From JACDAL01 sp035646635 (GTDB lineage: Bacteria > Actinomycetota > CADDZG01 > WHSQ01), in NCBI GenBank assembly GCA_035646635.1, contig DASRPA010000119.1, positions 1 through 7,110 on the forward strand: 7,110 nucleotides of DNA, read 5' to 3'. Below are positions 1 through 5,928 of this stretch, in pieces. The translations under genes and the position numbers were made by a program. A model generated the notes under the pieces. That model ran no database searches, had not been told where the DNA came from, and saw only the letters and a list, made by a program, of their open reading frames with translations. Position 1 is the first letter of the stretch. Every line of letters starts with the position of its first letter.

Positions 1-126
1 GCGTGGCGGGGCGCGTTCGACAAGGACCGCCATGTGACGGTGCAGAACTTCACCATGTACTGGCACTTTGTCGACATCGTATGGGTATTGGTCCTGGCAA
101 CCATCTATTTGTCCCCGAGCCTGTGA
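1..126 (+). CDS. ctaE: Cytochrome c oxidase subunit III, C-terminal end (partial)
   Basis: The first 41 codons, read in frame 1 from the window edge to the TGA at 124-126, are the C-terminus of a heme-copper oxidase subunit III. The diagnostic block is YWHFVDIVWV (residues 20-29 of the visible part), which matches the conserved YWHFVD-VW signature in the last transmembrane helix of this family. The gene ends shortly after it with LATIYLSPSL, as subunit III proteins normally do. The protein is an integral membrane subunit that packs against subunit I of the aa3 oxidase. The start lies outside the window. The next gene begins only 7 nt after the stop. Placement of ctaE immediately upstream of the qcr genes is typical of Actinobacteria. 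The family assignment is firm; the sub-type (aa3 rather than another heme-copper oxidase) is inferred from the qcrCAB context. Confidence 0.93.
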   Translation, partial: AWRGAFDKDRHVTVQNFTMYWHFVDIVWVLVLATIYLSPSL

Positions 127-128
127 GG
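125..128 (+). promoter_or_regulatory. Ribosome binding site deciding a GTG start at 134
   Basis: The bases GAGG overlap the ctaE stop codon (TGA, 124-126) and lie 5 nt before a GTG at 134. This is why I place the start of the three-helix protein at 134. An ATG at 68 in the same frame lies inside ctaE and would add an N-terminus that looks like out-of-frame translation. Confidence 0.6.
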
Positions 129-133
129 TCTGT

Positions 134-532
134 GTGGCTCAAGCCGTAAGCCGAGCGGAAAGAGGCGGCTCCCGGCGGCTGTGGTTCGGCGTGTTCGCGG
201 GCCCGGTGGCATGGAGCCTGCAGATACTCATCGGATACAACCTCGAGGAGATCGCCTGCAATCCCGGCTCTCAGACGCAGCAACTGGCAGGCGCGGGGAT
301 CGAGCCGGTGGCGGTGTGGCTGACCCTGGCAACGGGTGCACTTGCTCTGGCCGGTGTGCTCGTCTCCTTCAGTTGTTGGCGACGAGTCCGGGCCACGCAC
401 GACTCGACGCCCGGCGGACGCGCCGAGTGGATGGCTTGGGCCGGCATCGTCACCAGCGGCCTCTTCGCGTTCTGGATCCTCCTCGCTCTGGTCGCACCGG
501 GCTTTCTCGTGGCCTGCGACCCCTCGCTGTGA
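134..532 (+). CDS. Three-helix membrane protein of unknown function in the oxidase operon
   Basis: I do not recognise a named family. The 132-residue product has three hydrophobic segments: about 17-37 (from WFGVFAGPVAW), 58-80 and 100-125. The arginine-rich N-terminus (residues 7-15) and the loop at 83-96 (WRRVRATHD) are positively charged. By the positive-inside rule the N-terminus is therefore cytoplasmic and the C-terminus outside. That places Cys42 and Cys128 both just outside the membrane. The start is the GTG at 134, with GAGG five bases upstream. The end overlaps the next gene (CtaG family) by 4 nt (GTGA). My inference is a role in oxidase assembly or as a small subunit, based on its position between subunit III and CtaG. 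Small unnamed membrane proteins are often found in oxidase operons, and this one could equally be a lineage-specific structural subunit. No heme- or copper-binding motif is evident beyond the two cysteines. Confidence 0.85.
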   Translation: MAQAVSRAERGGSRRLWFGVFAGPVAWSLQILIGYNLEEIACNPGSQTQQLAGAGIEPVAVWLTLATGALALAGVLVSFSCWRRVRATHDSTPGGRAEWMAWAGIVTSGLFAFWILLALVAPGFLVACDPSL

Positions 533-1377
533 GTGAGCCTGCCGGCTGGAGCTTCGATCCAGTCCTCGTCGTCGCGGTCGCAGCTACGGCTTGGTGTTAC
601 GTGCTGGGTCTGAGAAAACTGTGGGCTGGGGGTCGCGGCAGGGGTGTCCCGTTACGCAGAGCCGTCTCTTTCTTCGCCGGCCTCGTCGGACTTGTCGTAG
701 CCCTGATGTCTCCGTTGGACGAGCTCGCGGTGCAGCTATTCTCGTGGCACATGGTTCAGCATCTCGTGCTGATCCTGATCGTCGCTCCCCTGCTCGTCTA
801 TGGAGCACCGGCGCTGGTGATCACGCTGGCGCTCCCGCACGCGACTCGCAAGGACCTGCGCGCGCTGGAGCGCTCTCGGCCGATGGTGTTGTTGAAGACA
901 GTGTTGTTCCACTCCGTAATCGCCGGAGCCCTGTTTGCGCTCGCGCTGTGGGCCTGGCATCTTCCATCCCTTTACCAGTCGGCCGTCGCCGATGACCGGT
1001 GGCATGTACTGGAGCACTCGAGCTTTGTAGGGGCTTCGTTGCTGTTCTGGATGCACGTGATCGGACGCAGGCGTCACCGGCTCGACTTTGGGCCCGCCAT
1101 CCTTCTTGTCTTCGTGAGCGGACTGCAGAGCGCCGCCCTGTCCGTCGTGCTCATCTTCTCGGGCCGCGCCCTTTATCCCATCCACGCGCGCAGTGCGCGT
1201 GCGTGGGGGCTCACTCCGCTCGAGGATCAGCAACTCGCCGGAGCCATCATGTGGACGCCGGTTGGTCTTGTGTTCCTGGTCACGATCGTGGTTCTGCTGG
1301 CCCGCTGGCTCAAGGCCATGGACCGCCGCCGCCCGCCCACAGAGGCCGGCGTCACGGTGTCGTGGAGCGGGCGATGA
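529..1377 (+). CDS. ctaG: CtaG-family (caa3-type) cytochrome c oxidase assembly factor
   Basis: The 282-residue polytopic membrane protein has about seven helices and belongs to the CtaG family first described in Bacillus, where it is needed for a functional caa3 oxidase. It is unrelated to the mitochondrial Cox11-type protein that shares the name. Family hallmarks are visible: HMVQH at residues 74-78 followed by a helix ending in APLLVYGAP, WAWHLP at 141-146, the WHVLEH histidine pair at His159 and His163, and LEDQQLAG beginning at residue 231 before the last helix. The conserved histidines could bind a metal, but that is inference. The start is the GTG at 529, inside the previous stop (GTGA). 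It has no clear Shine-Dalgarno, so translational coupling is likely. The next in-frame GTG (601) would remove the first helix. The frame is open back to 181, but that part is a shadow of the preceding gene. The end overlaps qcrC by ATGA. Confidence 0.93.
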   Translation: MSEPAGWSFDPVLVVAVAATAWCYVLGLRKLWAGGRGRGVPLRRAVSFFAGLVGLVVALMSPLDELAVQLFSWHMVQHLVLILIVAPLLVYGAPALVITLALPHATRKDLRALERSRPMVLLKTVLFHSVIAGALFALALWAWHLPSLYQSAVADDRWHVLEHSSFVGASLLFWMHVIGRRRHRLDFGPAILLVFVSGLQSAALSVVLIFSGRALYPIHARSARAWGLTPLEDQQLAGAIMWTPVGLVFLVTIVVLLARWLKAMDRRRPPTEAGVTVSWSGR

Positions 1378-2189
1378 GCGGTCGCGCACGCATCCTCTTG
1401 CTCCTTGTGGGCATCGGCGCGCTCTTGCTGCCGGCCTGCGTCTACTTCCAGGGCCAGACCGAGCGCTACAGCCCGCCGGCAACTCCATCGGCCACTGCTC
1501 GGACCGGGAACGAGCTCTATGCGCGCGATTGCGCGTGGTGCCATGGCGATCAAGGAGGCGGCACCAGCCGAGCACCAGACTTGGTTACGGGCACGAACGG
1601 CCCTGCGTACACGCATTTCATGCTGACCAGCGGAAGAATGCCGATCGACTTCCCCACACAAGTAATCAAGCGGTCCCCGCCCGCCTACGACGACCAAGAC
1701 GTCGACGCCATCATCGCTCACGTCGACTCGCTGGGGGCGACCGGACCGCCGATCCCCGACCTCGATCCGGCGGCCGGAGAGATCGGGCTGGGGGCCGAGC
1801 TCTATCAGGAGAATTGCGCCGCGTGCCACTCCACCACTGCAGTCGGCGGTGCGCTTGCACCGGGCACGGCCCGAGACATCAGCGGAACGGTCGCACGCCG
1901 CACGGGTCTGGTCGCGCCCAGCCTCGAGCAATCTTCCGCCACCGAGACCGCCGAAGCCATGCTGGTTGGCCCCGGCACCATGCCGGTGTTCGGGACCGAG
2001 ACCTTTTCGGAGGATGAGATCGACTCCATCGTGCGCTATGTCCTTTACCTTCAAGACCCGATCGACCGGGGTGGGGCGCCCATCGGCAGAATCGGGCCGG
2101 TCGCCGAAGGCGCGGTGGGTTGGATAGTGGGCCTCGGAGCCCTGCTTCTGGTAGCCCGCGTAATCGGCACCAGGACGGGGGACGAGTGA
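1374..2189 (+). CDS. qcrC: Menaquinol-cytochrome c reductase diheme cytochrome c subunit QcrC
   Basis: QcrC replaces cytochrome c1 in actinobacterial bcc complexes and carries electrons from the Rieske centre to the oxidase without a soluble cytochrome c. The 271-residue product has an N-terminal hydrophobic segment (about 7-21), then two class I cytochrome c domains, then a C-terminal anchor helix (about 246-264). The heme sites are CAWCH at 53-57 and CAACH at 148-152. Probable axial methionines are Met89 (SGRMP) and Met203 (GTMPVF). Length and architecture fit the actinobacterial family. The start is the ATG at 1374, overlapping the ctaG stop, with GGAG six bases upstream (1364-1367). Upstream extension of the frame to 999 is antecedent noise. 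The sequence LLLPAC at 17-22 resembles a lipobox, but proline at -2 makes lipidation doubtful; a signal anchor is the usual arrangement. The assignment is firm. Confidence 0.96.
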   Translation: MSGRARILLLLVGIGALLLPACVYFQGQTERYSPPATPSATARTGNELYARDCAWCHGDQGGGTSRAPDLVTGTNGPAYTHFMLTSGRMPIDFPTQVIKRSPPAYDDQDVDAIIAHVDSLGATGPPIPDLDPAAGEIGLGAELYQENCAACHSTTAVGGALAPGTARDISGTVARRTGLVAPSLEQSSATETAEAMLVGPGTMPVFGTETFSEDEIDSIVRYVLYLQDPIDRGGAPIGRIGPVAEGAVGWIVGLGALLLVARVIGTRTGDE

Positions 2190-3034
2190 AGAGGAAAAGG
2201 GGCTCCTCGAGAGCGATGGGCCTGGGCTTCGGGGCCAGCGTGGTGGCCTCGATCGGCCTTACGGCCCTCTATGCGTTGGGCGGGCAACCGCAGCTCGAAG
2301 GGATACTGCTGGGCGTCTCGCTAGGTGGGATCGCCCTCGGGCTGATCCTGTGGGGAGAGGAGCTCATGCCTTCTGTGCCTTTCGTCCAGGAGCGCCACGA
2401 CCTCCCCTCCACGGGCCAGGAGAGAGGGCAGGCGGAGGAATCCTTCGAGGCGGGGGCAGAGCTCGTCGAGCGGCGGAGCTTCGTGGGCAAGATGCTGGGG
2501 GCGGCGGTGGCGGCCCTGGGTCTCGTGGCGCTGTTTCCCATCCGTTCGCTCGGGACCAGGCCCGGCCCCTCGTTGTACCGGACCCCGTGGAGCGCCGGGG
2601 CACGCCTTGTGACGGTGGACGATGAACCGGTCTTGGCCGACGGCCTCCAGGTGAACGGCGTGCTCACGGTCTTTCCCGAGGGGCACACCGGCTCCGCGGA
2701 CGCCCAGACGCTGCTCATCAGATTCGATGCGGCCGAGGCCCCGGATCTGCCCGGCCCCCTGGAGTGGACGCCCGAAGGATTCATCGCCTTCTCCAAGGTA
2801 TGCACTCACGCAGGCTGTCCGGTGGGTCTCTATCAACCCCAGTCACGTGAGCTGTTCTGTCCCTGCCACCAGTCCGTGTTCGCGGTCATGGAGGGGGCCA
2901 AGCCCACGGCCGGACCGGCCACCCGCCCATTGCCTCAGCTTCCGCTCGCCATCGACGAAGAGGGATACGTGGTCGCCCAGGGCGACTATCTCGAGCCCAT
3001 CGGGCCCGGCTTCTGGAGCCGCGGCCGTGATTAA
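2186..3034 (+). CDS. qcrA: Menaquinol-cytochrome c reductase Rieske iron-sulfur subunit QcrA
   Basis: This is the 2Fe-2S subunit that takes the first electron from menaquinol at the outer face and passes it to QcrC. The 282-residue protein has the actinobacterial three-helix form: helices at about 12-31, 37-56 and 103-125, then an extracytoplasmic Rieske domain. Cluster box I is CTHAGC (206-211) and box II is CPCHQS (225-230). By family homology the ligands are Cys206, His208, Cys225 and His228, with a Cys211-Cys227 disulfide. Directly before the third helix is a twin-arginine motif, RRSFVGK (96-102). This fits the dual Sec/Tat insertion established for the Streptomyces coelicolor Rieske protein. 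The start is the GTG at 2186, overlapping the qcrC stop (GTGA). The reading frame is open upstream to 2120 but lies inside qcrC. The stop overlaps the start of qcrB by 8 nt. The call is firm. Confidence 0.96.
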   Translation: MKRKRGSSRAMGLGFGASVVASIGLTALYALGGQPQLEGILLGVSLGGIALGLILWGEELMPSVPFVQERHDLPSTGQERGQAEESFEAGAELVERRSFVGKMLGAAVAALGLVALFPIRSLGTRPGPSLYRTPWSAGARLVTVDDEPVLADGLQVNGVLTVFPEGHTGSADAQTLLIRFDAAEAPDLPGPLEWTPEGFIAFSKVCTHAGCPVGLYQPQSRELFCPCHQSVFAVMEGAKPTAGPATRPLPQLPLAIDEEGYVVAQGDYLEPIGPGFWSRGRD

Positions 3035-4385
3035 GCGCACGGCTCGCTGGATAGACGACCGCCTCGGCGCCTCGTCTTTCACCAGGGAAGCTCTGAACAA
3101 GGTCTTTCCCGACCACTGGTCGTTCATGTTCGGTGAGATCGCTCTCTATTCCTTCGTGGTGTTGCTGCTAACTGGGACCTTTCTCACGTTCTTCTTCGAG
3201 CCGAGCGTCACCGAGGTGACCTACGACGGCGCCTATGCGCCACTTAGAGGCGTACACATGTCGGACGCCTATAGGTCGGTGTTGGACCTCAGCTTCGAGG
3301 TCCGGGCCGGTCTCGTCATGCGCCAGATCCACCACTGGGCCGCGTTGGTGTTCATCGCCTCGATCGTGGCGCACCTGTGCCGCATCTTCTTCACCGGAGC
3401 GTTTAGACGCCCGCGCGAACTCAACTGGATGATCGGCGTAACCCTGTTGGTGCTCGCGATCTTCAACGGGTTCACGGGCTACTCGCTGCCCGACGACCTG
3501 CTGTCCGGCACGGGGCTGAGAATCGCCTACTCCATCGCGCTGTCGATGCCCTTGATCGGGACCTGGATGGCCTTTCTCATCTTCGGTGGCGAGTTCCCCG
3601 CCGACCAAATCATCGGCCGGCTGTTCGTAGTCCACATTCTGCTCATCCCCGCCCTTCTCGTGGGCATGATCGGCGCCCATTTGGCCATGCTGTGGCGCCA
3701 GAAGCACACGCAGTTTCGGGAGCCGGGCCGGACCGAGACGAACGTGGTCGGCTCCAAGCTGTGGCCCACGTACGCGGCCAAGTCGATGGGCTTTTTCTTC
3801 GCAGTGTTTGCGGTGCTCGCCTTTCTCGGCGGATTGGTGCAGATCAACCCCGTGTGGCTCTACGGGCCGTTCGAGCCGCAGCAGGTGTCATCGCCGGCTC
3901 AACCCGACTGGTATCTCGGATGGGTCGATGGTGCTCTGCGCGTCTTCCCGCCGTGGGAGCTGCGCGCCTTCGGCTTCGAGCTTCCCAACCCCTTCTTTCC
4001 CGCCGTGCTGATGCCGGGGATAACCTTTGCGCTGTTGTATGCGTGGCCCTTTCTCGAAGCGCGTTACTCGAAGGACCACGCGGTTCATCATCTCCTCGAC
4101 CGGCCGCGCGATCATCCCGTCAGGACCGCGTTGGGCGCTGCCACTCTCGCCTTCTATGCGGCCATGTTCTTTGCCGCCTCGATCGACCTCCTCGCCAAGT
4201 GGATGCGAGTATCGGTCCACACCATGCTGTTCATCTTTCAGGTTCTTGTGATCGTGTCTCCGATCGTCGCCGGGTGGGTCACCTATCGATTGATGAAAGC
4301 GCTGCAGGCCAGCGGCGCGGATCGTTTCGGGCACATGCCGCTGTCCGCGCTGAGGTCGCCTCCGGAGACGAGCGAACGATCATGA
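3027..4385 (+). CDS. qcrB: Menaquinol-cytochrome c reductase cytochrome b subunit QcrB
   Basis: QcrB is the diheme core of the bcc complex and holds the quinol-oxidising and quinone-reducing sites. The N-terminus (LNKVFPDHWSFMFGEIALYS) is highly characteristic of actinobacterial QcrB. Heme ligands appear as two pairs, His102 with His116 and His203 with His218 (H-x13-H and H-x14-H). The stretch HHWAALVF followed by FTGAFRRPRELNW is another family marker. The quinol-site motif reads PDWY (293-296) in place of the classical PEWY. The product is 452 residues, about 90 shorter than the roughly 540 I recall for mycobacterial QcrB. The shortening is at the C-terminus, where only about 35 residues follow the last helix. 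Translation starts at the GTG at 3027, inside the end of qcrA, with GGAG at 3015-3018. The frame is open to 2727 inside qcrA, which is not coding. The stop overlaps the lipoprotein start (ATGA). Confidence 0.96.
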   Translation: MIKRTARWIDDRLGASSFTREALNKVFPDHWSFMFGEIALYSFVVLLLTGTFLTFFFEPSVTEVTYDGAYAPLRGVHMSDAYRSVLDLSFEVRAGLVMRQIHHWAALVFIASIVAHLCRIFFTGAFRRPRELNWMIGVTLLVLAIFNGFTGYSLPDDLLSGTGLRIAYSIALSMPLIGTWMAFLIFGGEFPADQIIGRLFVVHILLIPALLVGMIGAHLAMLWRQKHTQFREPGRTETNVVGSKLWPTYAAKSMGFFFAVFAVLAFLGGLVQINPVWLYGPFEPQQVSSPAQPDWYLGWVDGALRVFPPWELRAFGFELPNPFFPAVLMPGITFALLYAWPFLEARYSKDHAVHHLLDRPRDHPVRTALGAATLAFYAAMFFAASIDLLAKWMRVSVHTMLFIFQVLVIVSPIVAGWVTYRLMKALQASGADRFGHMPLSALRSPPETSERS

Positions 4386-5422
4386 CCAAGGCGGTGTCAT
4401 CCGTTCTCACACTTTTATTGAGCGCGGCCCTTTTCGCGTGCGGCCCCGGAGCGCTGGTGCCGGGCGGTACGGAACCCCCCCAGGCGCGAGGCAGCGCGGT
4501 GGACATCGGCTCGGGCCAGCTGGAGTTGGGATTCAGACTAGCGTCGCTCCGGGGGCAGAACCTGGTCTCGGTCGAGCTCGACAAGAGGCACCAGCGCGCT
4601 GAAGCAATGCTGGCCGTTGAGCGCGCACGGCGATACGCACGGGCGGCCGAGGCGGCCGCCGGTGGCGCGCGAGCTCACTTTCTTCGCCTGGACCTGGAGC
4701 TCGCGTTCGCGTCCAGGTCGCTGCGGCGGGTGGGTGAAGGTGGCGCTTTTGCCGAAGCTCTGGCCACAGCCGGCACAACAACCCTCGAGATCGAGTCGGA
4801 GATCGTCGGGAAGACCGCCCGGCTTGCGGCTTACAAAGCGACGATCGTGGTCAGCCTGGTGGATGAGGCCGCCATTCTCTATGAGGGCGCAGTAGAGGGA
4901 CCCTTTGATCCCGAGGATTATCGGGCCGCCTACGGATCGCTGCGAGAAGCCGAGAACATCCACGAAGGGCTCGCCACCGTGCTCGAGGAGAACACGAACG
5001 ACGAGGCAAGGGCCGCGGACATCCTTCTTGCGGCGATATTCGGGGCCATGCCTTCAGCTGACCCACCCATCCGCCTGCTTCCTGCGGACGAAGTGGCGGC
5101 CGACGCTTACATGTTGGGAGTGCTTCTCGCCGACAAACACGGCGCCATGACTCCCCCCAGCGGCTCCCTTGCGCCTCCGCATTTGTACATCGCCCTGCTT
5201 CTCGAAGAGGTGCTCGGGAGCTTTGAGTCGGGCGAGACAGGAGTCGCCGATGTACTGCTGGAAAAGGTCCGAGCGTCTCTCTGCTGCCCGGCGACGAGTG
5301 CGGGAGACGCTCTCGAGACCGAGCTCGCGCTGCTCTCGAATGCCATCCGTTCGGGCGCGGCCGACTCAGACGTCGAGACTCTAGTGGAGCGCAGCTCTGA
5401 GCTGGCCGAGGATTCGGCGTGA
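4382..5422 (+). CDS. Putative lipoprotein of unknown function, coupled to qcrB
   Basis: I do not recognise this 346-residue protein. It opens with a lipoprotein signal: a short basic start (MTK), a hydrophobic stretch, and the lipobox LFAC with the modifiable Cys20, followed by a Gly/Pro-rich linker. The rest is rich in Ala, Glu, Leu and Arg, and has long runs that look helical (about 60-105, 120-175, 195-230 and 270-345), perhaps a TPR-like helical solenoid; no repeat is clear enough to claim. A cysteine pair, Cys301-Cys302, lies in RASLCCPA. The ATG at 4382 overlaps the qcrB stop (ATGA). The nearest Shine-Dalgarno-like GGAG (4364-4367) is 14 nt away, so coupling to qcrB probably drives translation. 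Lipoproteins such as LpqE and a superoxide dismutase are found in the Mycobacterium smegmatis bcc-aa3 supercomplex. An accessory role here is plausible, but it is inferred from position only. Confidence 0.86.
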   Translation: MTKAVSSVLTLLLSAALFACGPGALVPGGTEPPQARGSAVDIGSGQLELGFRLASLRGQNLVSVELDKRHQRAEAMLAVERARRYARAAEAAAGGARAHFLRLDLELAFASRSLRRVGEGGAFAEALATAGTTTLEIESEIVGKTARLAAYKATIVVSLVDEAAILYEGAVEGPFDPEDYRAAYGSLREAENIHEGLATVLEENTNDEARAADILLAAIFGAMPSADPPIRLLPADEVAADAYMLGVLLADKHGAMTPPSGSLAPPHLYIALLLEEVLGSFESGETGVADVLLEKVRASLCCPATSAGDALETELALLSNAIRSGAADSDVETLVERSSELAEDSA

Positions 5423-5742
5423 TGGGATTCCAGAGAGACAAACCGGGGATCGAGGTCGTCGAGCAGGACCAGGATCGGTGGGGATGGCGCTACGTGGACC
5501 ACGGCCGAGGGCAGGTGCTTACAGGCAACGACACGTTTTACTCGGAAGAGGAGGCGGTGCATTCGGCGAGCGCCGCCTATCCCGACATCGACAACATCTC
5601 CATCCACGCGCAGCGAGCACCAGCCGGACCGGCAGATCTAGAGGTGAACACCCGCGCCGAAGCACGGCGGCTGGGGCTGGTGCTGGGCGCGGCGCTGGTG
5701 GGAGCGCTGGTGCTACGAGCGCTCCGACGTCGCAGCTCCTGA
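5422..5742 (+). CDS. Small DUF1508-like protein with C-terminal membrane anchor
   Basis: The 106-residue product has two parts. Residues about 11-62 contain WGWRYVDHGRGQVLTGNDTF followed by YSEEEAVHSA. This resembles the DUF1508 (YegP-like) pattern of W-x-W-R, a Gly-rich turn, a strand and a short helix; the match is from memory and only moderate. Residues about 84-101 form a hydrophobic segment flanked by arginines (RR before, LRRRSS after), consistent with a C-terminal anchor. The ATG at 5422 shares its A with the preceding stop (TGATG). The adjacent GTG at 5419 is an alternative that adds one residue. GAGG at 5408-5411 lies 7 nt before the GTG and 10 nt before the ATG. It is the last gene of the respiratory operon visible here. 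Its 3' end overlaps a convergent minus-strand gene by 30 nt. The gene is likely real; its function is unknown. Confidence 0.8.
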   Translation: MGFQRDKPGIEVVEQDQDRWGWRYVDHGRGQVLTGNDTFYSEEEAVHSASAAYPDIDNISIHAQRAPAGPADLEVNTRAEARRLGLVLGAALVGALVLRALRRRSS

Positions 5743-5913
5743 GGCAACGAGCTCCGAGAGGTTGCACGACAGCACCAGCTCGCCCTCGGCGAAAACGACC
5801 ACCGCATCGAGCTGCGGGCTGATGGCGACATCGGCTTCTCGTCCGGTGCCTATGACACCGGTGAGTAGCGAAGTGAGGTTACGAAAGACGGCGTCACTGC
5901 TCGAGTTATCCAT
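5713..5913 (-). CDS. Hypothetical 66-residue protein, convergent with the operon end
   Basis: I do not recognise this protein. It runs from an ATG at 5913 to a TAG at 5713-5715 and has an in-frame stop two codons upstream of the ATG, so the start is confined. Two features favour real coding over a chance frame: about 73 percent of third positions are G or C while second positions are AT-rich, and the composition is balanced rather than Arg/Pro-rich as in the shadow frames of this DNA. The product is acidic and soluble-looking, with a strand-like stretch DAVVVFAEGELVLSCNL and no membrane segment. There is no good Shine-Dalgarno. The last 30 nt overlap the end of the plus-strand gene at 5422-5742. 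It lies 3' of the hairpin at 5929-5959, so it would need read-through or its own promoter. Confidence 0.5.
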   Translation of the reverse strand: MDNSSSDAVFRNLTSLLTGVIGTGREADVAISPQLDAVVVFAEGELVLSCNLSELVASGAATSERS

Positions 5914-5928
5914 GTCTCAACGCTAGGC

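Noticed and set aside
181..528. Upstream extension of the CtaG frame over the three-helix gene
   Set aside because: The extra residues are Arg/Gly-rich and out of frame with the better coding sequence of the three-helix protein; homology to CtaG begins after the GTG at 529.
736..1575. Long minus-strand open frame opposite ctaG and qcrC
   Set aside because: Arg/Ser/Gln-rich shadow of firmly identified plus-strand genes, no recognisable domain; long antisense frames are expected at this GC content.
1227..2054. Long minus-strand open frame opposite qcrC
   Set aside because: Antisense of a gene with two heme motifs; composition and lack of domains mark it as a shadow.
2727..3026. Upstream extension of the QcrB frame into qcrA
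   Set aside because: It lies under the Rieske domain in another frame; the family N-terminus begins right after the GTG at 3027.
3692..4381. Upstream extension of the lipoprotein frame under qcrB
   Set aside because: Arg/Ser/Gly-rich shadow; the lipoprotein signal peptide starts at the ATG at 4382.
5734..5753. Weak AGCTC/GAGCT inverted repeat at the end of the respiratory operon
   Set aside because: Only 5 bp with a 10-nt loop, overlapping the stop codon and lacking a T run; too weak to call a terminator.
5577..5831. 84-residue minus-strand frame between the operon end and the hairpin
   Set aside because: Ser/Arg/Ala-rich composition typical of a shadow; the overlapping 66-residue frame looks much more like coding sequence.
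5843..5861. CCGGTG/CACCGG inverted repeat with 7-nt loop
   Set aside because: It falls within the 66-codon gene and encodes the repeated residues TG...GTG; a 6-bp arm is easily explained by coding sequence.
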